From Testudinibacter crocodili (GTDB taxonomy: Bacteria; Pseudomonadota; Gammaproteobacteria; Enterobacterales; Pasteurellaceae): a stretch of DNA of 54,038 bases. The stretch lies in assembly GCA_006228005.1 (NCBI GenBank), contig VDHG01000001.1, forward strand, positions 1 to 54,038, given 5' to 3'. A program made the position numbers and the translations under genes. Below, piece after piece: positions 9,235-17,034 of this stretch. The notes under the pieces are model-generated. The model saw only the letters and a program-made list of their open reading frames with translations. It searched no databases and had not been told where the DNA came from. Every line of letters starts with the position of its first letter. Positions within the stretch are counted from its first letter, which is position 1.

Positions 9235-9262
9235 ATATGGGAGCGGTTGGGGGGATTTCAAG
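9235..9262 (-). promoter_or_regulatory. heat-shock (sigma-32) promoter of htpG
   Basis: On the minus strand CTTGAAA (complement of 9256-9262) is followed, 14-15 bases later, by TCCCATAT (complement of 9235-9242). This fits the sigma-32 consensus CTTGAAA-N(11-16)-CCCCATNT with one mismatch in the -10. Transcription would start about 40 bases before the htpG ATG. Confidence 0.72.
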
Positions 9263-9298
9263 GGGAAAAGTGCGGTTTGGTTTGATTTACACTTTTCG

Positions 9299-9919
9299 TT
9301 TAAAATTTAACTATCGGGTTTCGCCGATGGCGACTTTTTTAATCACTATCGCTATTTCGCCTCGCGACGACCATACTTTTCTTTGCTTGTGCAAAGAAAA
9401 GTAGGCAAAAGAAAGCACACCCTAATGAACTGCTGATCTTCGCTTAGTGTGAATTTGCTTAACGGAAAATTTTTAATGCGCCCGCTACGCGGGCAAACTC
9501 GCTTCGCTCAAACAAAAAAATTTCCCTACAAATTTCACACCCGCTCAGGCAGTTCACAAGGGAATCCGAAAAACACGACGCAGAATACAAGATTTTAATT
9601 GTGACGGAAGTATTGCCCTAAATGTAGGGGCGCATTGAATGCGCCCAAGATATAACGACTTAATTATAAATAGAAAAATCAAAGTGCGGTGCGGTTGGTT
9701 TTCAATTCCCCATCTGTAGTGCCTGAGCGTTTGCGTGAAGATTTCAAGGTCAATTTGTCGTGTCCGAAGCCTGCGTAGCAGGCAAGTTTACAAATTGACC
9801 GTAGAAATTAGCAAAGGCGAAGATCAGCACTACAACTGGGGTGTATTTTTTTGCTTACTTTTTTTGTACAAGAAAAAAAGTAAGTCGCCATCGGCGAAAC
9901 TCGATAGTTAAATTTTAAA
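9299..9919. repeat. 620-bp palindromic intergenic element with 38-bp terminal inverted repeats
   Basis: No convincing gene lies between htpG and the next gene (9187-9975). Bases 9299-9336 (starting TTTAAAATTTAACTATCG) match the reverse complement of 9882-9919 with one mismatch. Nested inside are further inverted pairs: CTTTGCTTGTGCAAAG near 9380, a similar hairpin around 9853-9883, GCCCGC/GCGGGC near 9480-9494, GGGCGCAT/ATGCGCCC at 9628-9646, GCCTGC/GCAGGC near 9769-9783, and matching ends of the inner part (CTGCTGATCTTCGC near 9430; GCGAAGATCAGCA near 9818). No transposase and no obvious target duplication. It looks like a non-autonomous dispersed element; I cannot tell whether it occurs elsewhere in the genome. 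Confidence 0.7.
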
Positions 9920-9933
9920 TGAATGAAAAAAAG

Positions 9934-9968
9934 AAAGTGCGGTATAAACCAAGTTCAAACCGCACTTT
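9934..9968. terminator. paired uptake-signal terminator of the yddA-like gene
   Basis: AAAGTGCGGT (9934-9943) faces ACCGCACTTT (9959-9968) across a 15-base loop, just after the stop of the minus-strand gene ending at 9976. Confidence 0.65.
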
Positions 9969-9975
9969 GTGGCTT

Positions 9976-11760
9976 TTATGCGTTTTCCAAGCGCCAGCTA
10001 CCGTCTTGTTCAATATATAACAGACTGGTATGGAAACGTTTTAAGGTGGAGCGGTGGCCGACGCTGATCACGGTGCTGTTTGGCAGTTCTTGCAGCAGCA
10101 GACGGTACATCGCGTCTTCCAAGCCTTCGTCCATACTGGCGCTGGCTTCATCTAAAAAGATGATTTGTGGTTTGTTCAATAATACTCGGGCAAACGCAAT
10201 GCGTTGCTGCTCGCCCAACGACAGAATTTGGGTCCACTCCTCATGGCGGGTCAGTTTTTCGCTTAAATGTGCTAATGCGACTTTCTGTAACACCGCTTCC
10301 TCATGTTGATAATCGGCTTTCTGCGGCGCAGGATTTGGGTAGTATAAGGCATCCAACAAGCTACCTTGTGGTAGATACGGTTTTTGCGACAGAAATAGCG
10401 CATTGCTTGGTGTCGCGATTTCGCCGTCGGCATATGCCCATAACCCGGCAAAGGTTCGTAACAACGTGGTTTTGCCGACACCGGAAGCGCCTTGAATCAG
10501 CAAACGGCTATTGGATGCTAAATCAAGATTTAACTGTTTAATTAACGGAGCGTGTGACGGCGTTTTTACGGTTAAATCAGTAACTTGTAATCGATCGGAA
10601 TGTTCGTGAATCGTCGGCATTGGCAATTGCTCAGCGCTGCGCATGGCGCTGTTGAAGCCAGTTAGACGATCCAACGTGGCTTTATATGCGGCGAAATTAT
10701 CATACGAATTGCGGAAAAAGGAGAGTGCGCTGTCCAATTGACCGAACACATTGGCGGTTTGCATTAAATCGCCTAACGAAATTTGTTGGCTAAAAAAGCG
10801 TCCGGCTTGAATCAGAAACGGAAAAATTACCGAGGTTTGGCTGACGACAAAGTTGAAACCAGAGAATTTCAGGGTTCGATACACAATCTGCCAGACGTTG
10901 GCAATCACCCGATCAAACTGGTTCAGCAAAATAGAGCGCTCAGTTTTCTCGCCCTTATAAAATGCAATACTTTCGGCATATTCCTTGATTCGAATCAGTG
11001 AATAACGGTAGTTTGCATTCAGTTTTTCACTCAAAAAATTTAAGCTAATCAATGGACGCCCGATTTTAAAAGCGAACAGTGAGGCGATTAATACGTAGCT
11101 AAATGAGATAAACACCATACCGTGCGGAATCTCGATGTTAAAGATGGAAAGTGACCCCGATAGTTTCCATAAAATCAAGGTGAATGCCACAATTGAGGTA
11201 ATTGCACTGATTAATCCGGTGGAAAAACTGAGTGTGCTGCTGACGAAAGATTGAATATCTTGTTGAATCCGTTGATCGGGGTTATCGAGCTGATTGTAGC
11301 TGTATTGGGTTTTATAATAAGTGCGGTTTGCTGTCCATCGATCAATAAATCGCTGATTTAATTTAACTCGCCATTGAATAATAAAGCGTTGTGATAAATA
11401 AAAATTGGTTAAACTGAGTACAATATGAATGCTTGCTAACACAGTAAACAATACAATTGAACTCCAGAACGTATTTACATTCATTTCTTGCAGTGCGGTG
11501 TACATCGTATTGTACCAATTTGAAAACAATACACTCAAGCGCACTGCCATTAATGACAGCAGCACAATGATCATAAAGAGAATAATGGCTTTTAGATTAT
11601 TTTTAGGATCAATATAATCTGCCGCCAATTGCCAAAATTGCTTGCCCCAACGGCTGAATTTGATCAAAAAAACAGCTAGCATGATTAAAAACAAAAAGCT
11701 GCCAAAAAAAGCCTGTGTTAACCAGAGCGCCGAGTCAAAAAGTTCTTGTCGTAAATTCAT
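9976..11760 (-). CDS. yddA: SbmA/BacA-type ABC transporter with fused ATPase, YddA-like
   Basis: Inner-membrane transporter combining a permease like SbmA/BacA (peptide or vitamin uptake family) with an ABC ATPase in one chain. Seen: 594 residues; about six hydrophobic segments in residues 1-330, including the family's LTNFYLSQRFIIQWR region and NPDQRIQQDI (about 160-170); then Walker A GASGVGKTTLL (about 427-437), signature LSLGEQQRIAFARV and Walker B IIFLDEASASMDE. The signature has LSLGE instead of LSGGQ, common in this subfamily. Substrate unknown; antimicrobial peptides and cobalamin are known for relatives. Divergent from yidE. Confidence 0.87.
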   Translation of the reverse strand: MNLRQELFDSALWLTQAFFGSFLFLIMLAVFLIKFSRWGKQFWQLAADYIDPKNNLKAIILFMIIVLLSLMAVRLSVLFSNWYNTMYTALQEMNVNTFWSSIVLFTVLASIHIVLSLTNFYLSQRFIIQWRVKLNQRFIDRWTANRTYYKTQYSYNQLDNPDQRIQQDIQSFVSSTLSFSTGLISAITSIVAFTLILWKLSGSLSIFNIEIPHGMVFISFSYVLIASLFAFKIGRPLISLNFLSEKLNANYRYSLIRIKEYAESIAFYKGEKTERSILLNQFDRVIANVWQIVYRTLKFSGFNFVVSQTSVIFPFLIQAGRFFSQQISLGDLMQTANVFGQLDSALSFFRNSYDNFAAYKATLDRLTGFNSAMRSAEQLPMPTIHEHSDRLQVTDLTVKTPSHAPLIKQLNLDLASNSRLLIQGASGVGKTTLLRTFAGLWAYADGEIATPSNALFLSQKPYLPQGSLLDALYYPNPAPQKADYQHEEAVLQKVALAHLSEKLTRHEEWTQILSLGEQQRIAFARVLLNKPQIIFLDEASASMDEGLEDAMYRLLLQELPNSTVISVGHRSTLKRFHTSLLYIEQDGSWRLENA

Positions 11761-11860
11761 AAAAATCCAGATTTAACATATAGTAAGCATTTGATTCTCA
11801 AATAGCGAAAAAGTTTAACAAAAAGCTAAAATTTTTCTGTAAAAAATATTGAGTTTGTTT

Positions 11861-11909
11861 TAAAAGTTTGCACTATAACAAACTTTTAGCGAGACAACAC
11901 GAGTATAAT
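11861..11909 (+). promoter_or_regulatory. yidE promoter region with 10-bp inverted repeat
   Basis: TAAAAGTTTG (11861-11870) and CAAACTTTTA (11879-11888) form a perfect inverted repeat with an 8-base centre, followed by TATAAT at 11904-11909, 40 bases before the yidE start. The placement over the -35 region suggests an operator, though a hairpin role cannot be excluded. Confidence 0.5.
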
Positions 11910-11949
11910 AGCACCAGTTAATTTTTCTAAATAATCTATAGGAGATGTT

Positions 11950-13611
11950 ATGAGTGATATTGCTATCACGATTAGCCTACTGGCTTTGGTTGCCGTGATC
12001 GGATTATGGTTGGGGCATTTAAAGATCAGAGGTATTGGAATCGGTATCGGCGGGGTGCTGTTCGGCGGAATTTTAGTCGGACATTTCACCTATAAATATG
12101 GGTTGACGTTGGAATCTCACACGTTGCATTTTATTCAGGAATTCGGCTTGATCCTGTTTGTGTATACCATCGGGATTCAAGTTGGGCCGGGTTTCTTTGC
12201 CTCGTTGCGGCAGTCGGGGCTGAAGCTGAATCTGTTTGCGTTGATGATTGTGCTATTGGGTGCGCTGCTGGTGATTGTGCTGCACCTGCTATTTGGCGTT
12301 GAATTGCCGATTATTCTGGGGATTTTCTCTGGGGCCGTGACCAACACCCCGTCTTTAGGGGCTGGGCAGCAAATTTTGGCAGAGCTGGGCATGACCAACA
12401 TCACCGAAACTATGGGGATGGCGTATGCGATTGCTTATCCGTTCGGGATCTGCGGCATCTTATTGGCAATTTGGCTGATTCGTCTGTTCTTCAAGATTAA
12501 AATTGACGAGGAACATCAGCAATTTGAAAAAGAGTCGGGGCATGACAAAGAGAGCCTGAGCAGCTTGAATGTGAAACTGAGCAATCCGAATATCAGTGGT
12601 TTAAAAATTCGTGATATTCCGGGATTCGAAGCCAAAAACGTGTTGTGTTCTCGTTTAAAACGCGGTGATGAATTGATTGTGCCGCATGCGGATACGCAAG
12701 TGGAATTGGGCGATATTATGCATTTGGTCGGAGATATGCCGGATTTGCATCGAGTGCAGTTGGTGGTGGGTGAAATTGTAAAAGAGTCGCTTTCCACTCG
12801 TGGCACCGAATTACGCTCAGTGCGGGTGGTGGTTACTAACGAACAGGCGCTGGGTAAAAAAATTCGTGATCTGAAGATAAAACAGAAATATGAAGTGGTG
12901 ATTTCACGCTTAAACCGTGCCGGGATTGAATTAGTGCCAACCAGCAATACCAGTTTGCAATTTGGGGACGTGTTGAACTTGGTCGGACGCCTTGACGCTA
13001 TCGAATCCGTAACCGCAGTGATCGGTAATGCGCAGCAAAAATTACAGCAAGTGCAAATGCTACCAGTATTTATCGGGATTCTGTTGGGCGTGCTAGTTGG
13101 CTCGATTCCAATCGCCTTGCCGGGTTTCCCAGTTGCCTTAAAATTGGGCTTAGCGGGTGGCCCGTTAGTCGTTGCGCTTATTCTTGCTCGAATCGGCAGC
13201 ATAGGCAAACTCTACTGGTTTATGCCACCGAGTGCCAATCTAGCATTGCGTGAAATCGGGATAGTCCTCTTTTTATCGGTAGTCGGCTTAAAAGCCGGTG
13301 CGCACTTCCTCGACACCCTGTTAAGCGGTAGCGGCATGGAGTGGATGATGTATGGCGCCATTATCACCTTCGTTCCGTTGATGGTTACTGGGGTTATCGC
13401 CCGCATCTACGGCAAAATGAACTACCTCACCTTAAGCGGCCTGCTTGCCGGCTCCATGACCGACCCACCGGCATTGGCATTCGCCAACGGCATCAAAGAA
13501 AACAGCGGTGCCGCCGCCCTTTCCTATGCTACCGTCTACCCACTGGTGATGTTTATGCGCATCATCTCACCACAGGTGCTAGCCGTTTTGCTGTTGTTGT
13601 TTGCGAAGTGA
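11950..13611 (+). CDS. yidE: YidE/AspT-family putative transporter
   Basis: Inner-membrane protein of the aspartate:alanine exchanger (AAE) family; substrate unknown for YidE. Seen: 553 residues with two membrane blocks (about 1-185 and 370-553) that both carry the family duplication motif ([13 protein letters not shown] near 133; [18 protein letters not shown] near 497), flanking two cytosolic TrkA-C/RCK-C regulatory domains (about 205-370, with [17 protein letters not shown] and [18 protein letters not shown]). Preceded by AGGAG at 11940. Complete in length. It borders the CRISPR-Cas locus. Confidence 0.9.
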   Translation: MSDIAITISLLALVAVIGLWLGHLKIRGIGIGIGGVLFGGILVGHFTYKYGLTLESHTLHFIQEFGLILFVYTIGIQVGPGFFASLRQSGLKLNLFALMIVLLGALLVIVLHLLFGVELPIILGIFSGAVTNTPSLGAGQQILAELGMTNITETMGMAYAIAYPFGICGILLAIWLIRLFFKIKIDEEHQQFEKESGHDKESLSSLNVKLSNPNISGLKIRDIPGFEAKNVLCSRLKRGDELIVPHADTQVELGDIMHLVGDMPDLHRVQLVVGEIVKESLSTRGTELRSVRVVVTNEQALGKKIRDLKIKQKYEVVISRLNRAGIELVPTSNTSLQFGDVLNLVGRLDAIESVTAVIGNAQQKLQQVQMLPVFIGILLGVLVGSIPIALPGFPVALKLGLAGGPLVVALILARIGSIGKLYWFMPPSANLALREIGIVLFLSVVGLKAGAHFLDTLLSGSGMEWMMYGAIITFVPLMVTGVIARIYGKMNYLTLSGLLAGSMTDPPALAFANGIKENSGAAALSYATVYPLVMFMRIISPQVLAVLLLLFAK

Positions 13612-13832
13612 TGAGGGAAGGTGTTGTTTATTGTAAAACATTTGAATAAATTAGTATTAATGGTGCTTGCTACGTTGTTTCGTGACCCATGTTATTTGCG
13701 ACAGTAAAACTTATAACCCCCATGCTGCTTTATGTTGTGGTGATCCAATTATTACCGCCCTTTGCTTTTGGGCAAGGGAGCTGGTTAATTAGACCGTCTG
13801 AAAGCGAGATGGCTTATCCAGGAGGATTATAA
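13612..13832 (+). other. cas operon upstream region; left boundary of the CRISPR-Cas locus
   Basis: 221 bases without a gene. It holds a one-mismatch Neisseria uptake sequence (AGACCGTCTGAA, 13791-13802) and an AGGAGG ribosome site (13820-13825). I could not fix a confident promoter. The transition from yidE to acquired DNA probably lies here; no integrase, tRNA or flanking direct repeat is visible. Confidence 0.45.
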
Positions 13833-16307
13833 TTGAATACTCAATATATCGCCCATGTGCGTCAAGCCGATGGTGCCAAACAATCAGTTGCTACCCATCT
13901 GTTTGAAACCGCTGCAATCGCTAAGATGCTGGCGGCCAAACTGAATTTGGATTTAGCGGGTGAGTTGCTGGGGTTGATGCATGACTTCGGTAAATACTCG
14001 CTGAAGTTTCAAAAATACATTCATGACGCAACGGGTTTGCATAATCCCGATTTGGATGATGAAGAAAGCACGCCGAACGGCAGCAAGGTGGATCATTCCA
14101 CAGCAGGAGCGCAATGGGTTTATCGTGCGTTGAGAAAATTCGGTGCGCAAGGGCAAGGGGAATTGTGCGGGCAGGTATTGGGGCTGTGCATTGCTTCGCA
14201 TCATGGCGCGGGCTTGATTGATTGTTTGGATGACGAAGGCAATGTGGTTTGGCAAAAGCGGTTTGACAAGGATGATGCTTTAACCCATTTGAGCGAATGC
14301 GAGCAAAATGCCGATTTGGCGGTGGCGCAACAAGCAAATAAATTGGCGGATAAAGCCTTGTTGCAGCAAATGCTCGCTCCGCTAAAAGCCATTTTGAAAT
14401 CTGAAAATCAAAGCCATACAGTCACAGAGTTTTACCTGGGCTGTTTTACCCGTTTTTTATTCAGCTGCCTGATTGATGCCGACCGCATTAACAGCGCCGA
14501 TTTTGAATATGAACACCACAAATCACTACGTCGATTATCAGAAAAACCGGATTGGCAGCAGGCCATCGACAAGCTGGAAAGCAAACTGGCGGCGTTTGAG
14601 GCTCGTTATCCGATTGATGAAATCCGCCAACGAATTTCTAAAGTTTGTCTGGATAGGGCAAGCGACCCACAAGGCATTTATACCCTCACCGTACCCACAG
14701 GCGGCGGCAAAACGCTCGCCAGTTTGCGTTATGCCTTGCATCATGCCAAGCAGCATGATTTAGACCGCATCATTTACATCATTCCCTATACTTCAATCAT
14801 TGATCAAAATGCCCATGCGGTTCGCGAGATACTGGGCGAGGAATGGGTGCTGGAGCACCATTCCAACCTTGATCCGGAAAAGCAAAGTTGGCAAAACAAA
14901 CTACTATCAGAGAATTGGGATAAACCGATAGTCTTCACCACCATGGTGCAATTTTTGGATGCTTGGTTCGGCGGCGGTACGCGAGGTGCGCGGCACATTC
15001 ATCCGATGACCAATAGCGTATTGATTTTTGACGAAATCCAGACTTTGCCGGTGAAATGCGTGCATCTGTTTTGCAATACGCTCAACTGGCTCACCCAATT
15101 CGGTAACAGCAGTGCAGTGTTGTGCACAGCCACTCAACCTTTATTGGACGAATCCGGCTTGGAAAAATTTCCGCAAGACGACCAAAACAAAGTATGCGCA
15201 AACGGTTTGTTAAAGTTGGCGGACAATGCGGAAATCATGGGCAAAAACGCAGATATCGCCCGGTTGTTTGATGATTTGTCGCGGGTGGAAGTCTGCTTCA
15301 ATGAAAAAGTAGGCGGTTGGCCGGTGGATGAAGCGGGCGAATTTTTATTGGAACAGTTTCAGACGGCCTCAAGCTGCTTGTTTATTGTCAACACCAAAAA
15401 ATGGGCGCAGCAGCTTTATCAATATTGCCAGCAACATGATGTGCCGTCTGAAGTCTTGTTTCATCTGAGTACCAATCAATGTGCCACGCACCGCAAGGAT
15501 TTGTTTGCTCGAATGAAACAGCGGCTGCAAGCAAAGTTGCCGGTACTCTGTGTCAGCACCCAATTAATCGAAGCCGGTGTCGATATTTCGATGGCTTATG
15601 TGATTCGCGCCTTGGGTGGATTGGACAGTATTGCCCAAGCCGCCGGGCGTTGCAACCGGCACGGTGAAAAAGAGGGCAAGGGCAAGGTGTGGGTGCTGAA
15701 CCTGCAAGAACCGGATAATCTGGCCAAGCTACTGCCTGATATTGATGTGGGTCAACAGCAGGCAGCGCGGGTGTTCCGTGATTTCGCAGGACAGGATATT
15801 TTGCAACCCAGTGCGATGGAGCGCTATTTTGAATATTACTTTTACCAACGCAGCGGCGAGATGACGTATCACGTTGCAAACAGCACTTCAGGCAGCCTGT
15901 TGGATTGGTTGAGTAATAACCGCCACAATGTGTATGCCGCCAAAAACGATAAACGCAAACAAAACAAACAATACCCTTTGCTGATGCAGTCGTTCAAAAG
16001 TGCGGGGCGGGCATTCCAAGCGATTGATGCGCCTACGCGTGCGGTGATTGTGCCTTATGGCGATGGTAAAGAATTGATTGCCCAATTGTGCGGCGAGTAC
16101 GACCCTAAACAGTTTTACCGCTTATTGGCGCAGGCGCAGCGCTTTAGTGTAAATGTGTTTCCCCATGTTTGGGACAAATTGCTCAAAGAAGAGGCGATAC
16201 GGCCAATCGCGGATACGGGTATTTACTATTTGAAAGAACCCTATTACAGCCAAGAATACGGCTTGGCGGTTGATGAAGTCGCACCGATGGATTTTTTAAA
16301 CGCTTAG
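13833..16307 (+). CDS. cas3: type I-C CRISPR-associated helicase/nuclease Cas3
   Basis: Degrades target DNA recruited by Cascade. Seen: 824 residues; HD-nuclease motif LMHDFGK near residue 50 and SHHGAG near 118; Walker A PTGGGKTLAS near 287; DEIQ (DEAH-type box) near 400; SAT-like CTATQP; and the C-terminal helicase motif QAAGRCNRHG near 602. HD and helicase are in one chain, as usual in I-C. The best start is a TTG at 13833, 7 bases after a perfect AGGAGG. Two perfect Neisseria uptake sequences lie in it (15358-15367, 15443-15452). First gene of a tight seven-gene operon. Confidence 0.96.
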   Translation: MNTQYIAHVRQADGAKQSVATHLFETAAIAKMLAAKLNLDLAGELLGLMHDFGKYSLKFQKYIHDATGLHNPDLDDEESTPNGSKVDHSTAGAQWVYRALRKFGAQGQGELCGQVLGLCIASHHGAGLIDCLDDEGNVVWQKRFDKDDALTHLSECEQNADLAVAQQANKLADKALLQQMLAPLKAILKSENQSHTVTEFYLGCFTRFLFSCLIDADRINSADFEYEHHKSLRRLSEKPDWQQAIDKLESKLAAFEARYPIDEIRQRISKVCLDRASDPQGIYTLTVPTGGGKTLASLRYALHHAKQHDLDRIIYIIPYTSIIDQNAHAVREILGEEWVLEHHSNLDPEKQSWQNKLLSENWDKPIVFTTMVQFLDAWFGGGTRGARHIHPMTNSVLIFDEIQTLPVKCVHLFCNTLNWLTQFGNSSAVLCTATQPLLDESGLEKFPQDDQNKVCANGLLKLADNAEIMGKNADIARLFDDLSRVEVCFNEKVGGWPVDEAGEFLLEQFQTASSCLFIVNTKKWAQQLYQYCQQHDVPSEVLFHLSTNQCATHRKDLFARMKQRLQAKLPVLCVSTQLIEAGVDISMAYVIRALGGLDSIAQAAGRCNRHGEKEGKGKVWVLNLQEPDNLAKLLPDIDVGQQQAARVFRDFAGQDILQPSAMERYFEYYFYQRSGEMTYHVANSTSGSLLDWLSNNRHNVYAAKNDKRKQNKQYPLLMQSFKSAGRAFQAIDAPTRAVIVPYGDGKELIAQLCGEYDPKQFYRLLAQAQRFSVNVFPHVWDKLLKEEAIRPIADTGIYYLKEPYYSQEYGLAVDEVAPMDFLNA
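15358..15367 (-). repeat. Neisseria DNA uptake sequence in cas3
   Basis: TTCAGACGGC, complement of GCCGTCTGAA; with the next two bases it reads AGGCCGTCTGAA on the minus strand, the extended AG form. Confidence 0.85.
15443..15452 (+). repeat. Neisseria DNA uptake sequence in cas3
   Basis: Perfect GCCGTCTGAA, preceded by GT, so only the 10-base core matches. Confidence 0.8.
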
Positions 16308-16314
16308 GAGAATT

Positions 16315-17034
16315 ATGAAAAATAAAATCAGTTTTTGCGTATGGGGGCGGCAGGCCTTGTTTACTGATCCGGTGACCAAAATCGGCGGCGAAAAATTCAG
16401 CTATCAAGTGCCGACTTATGAAGCGATAAAAGGCATCGTCCGCAGTATTTACTGGAAGCCGACATTGATCTGGCATATCGACCGCATCCGGGTAATGAAA
16501 GCGATTCAAACGCAGAGCAAATCGACCAAACCGCTCAATTGGGACGGCGGCAATACCTTGGCGATTTATACTTTTTTGCAAGATGTCGAATATCAGGTGG
16601 AAGCCCATTTTGAATGGAATCTGCACCAGCCGAATTTGGTTGAAGACCGCATTCCCGCCAAACACCTCGCCATTGCCGAACGGATGCTGGCGCGTGGCGG
16701 CAGACAGGATATATTTTTGGGCACGCGCGATTGCCAAGGCTATGTTGAGCCGTGCGAATTTGGCGAAGGCAAAGGCTTTTACGATGAAGTGCCGAATTTG
16801 GATTTCGGCTTGATGTTCCACAGCTTCGGCTATCCCGAGGAAACCGGAAATAATGAATTGGTCAGCCGTTTTTGGCGGGCGAGTATGCAAAACGGCGTAA
16901 TTGAATTTCCGTCTGTCGATGATGCAGACCGTCTGAAAACCCGTTTTATCCGCCAAATGCTGCCTGAAAAATCCTTTGGCCGCGGCGAAAACCTTAAGGC
17001 GGTGGAAGAGGAAGCGAAGGAGCTTGGGTTATGA
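16315..17034 (+). CDS. cas5c: type I-C Cas5 (Cas5c), crRNA-processing endoribonuclease
   Basis: In type I-C systems, which lack Cas6, Cas5c cuts pre-crRNA and caps the 5' handle in Cascade. Seen: 239 residues, starting KISFCVWGRQALFTDPVTKIGGEKFSYQVPT, cut here for length as KISFCVWGRQALFTDPV, which is typical of the Cas5d/c N-terminus, and RGGRQDIFLGTRDCQGYVEP around 130-149. TAGGAG (16305-16310), overlapping the cas3 stop, serves as ribosome site; the stop overlaps cas8c by ATGA. A one-mismatch Neisseria uptake sequence lies at 16926-16937. Confidence 0.95.
   Translation: MKNKISFCVWGRQALFTDPVTKIGGEKFSYQVPTYEAIKGIVRSIYWKPTLIWHIDRIRVMKAIQTQSKSTKPLNWDGGNTLAIYTFLQDVEYQVEAHFEWNLHQPNLVEDRIPAKHLAIAERMLARGGRQDIFLGTRDCQGYVEPCEFGEGKGFYDEVPNLDFGLMFHSFGYPEETGNNELVSRFWRASMQNGVIEFPSVDDADRLKTRFIRQMLPEKSFGRGENLKAVEEEAKELGL

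Noticed and set aside
9299-9919. Palindromic region considered as a tRNA, rRNA or structured ncRNA gene
   Set aside because: No cloverleaf, CCA end or rRNA-like stretch is seen; the symmetry runs through the entire segment, as in a dispersed repeat.
16183-16956. 257-codon minus-strand frame opposite cas3/cas5c
   Set aside because: Long but antisense to two clear Cas genes; its sequence has no recognisable domain and mirrors their codon bias.
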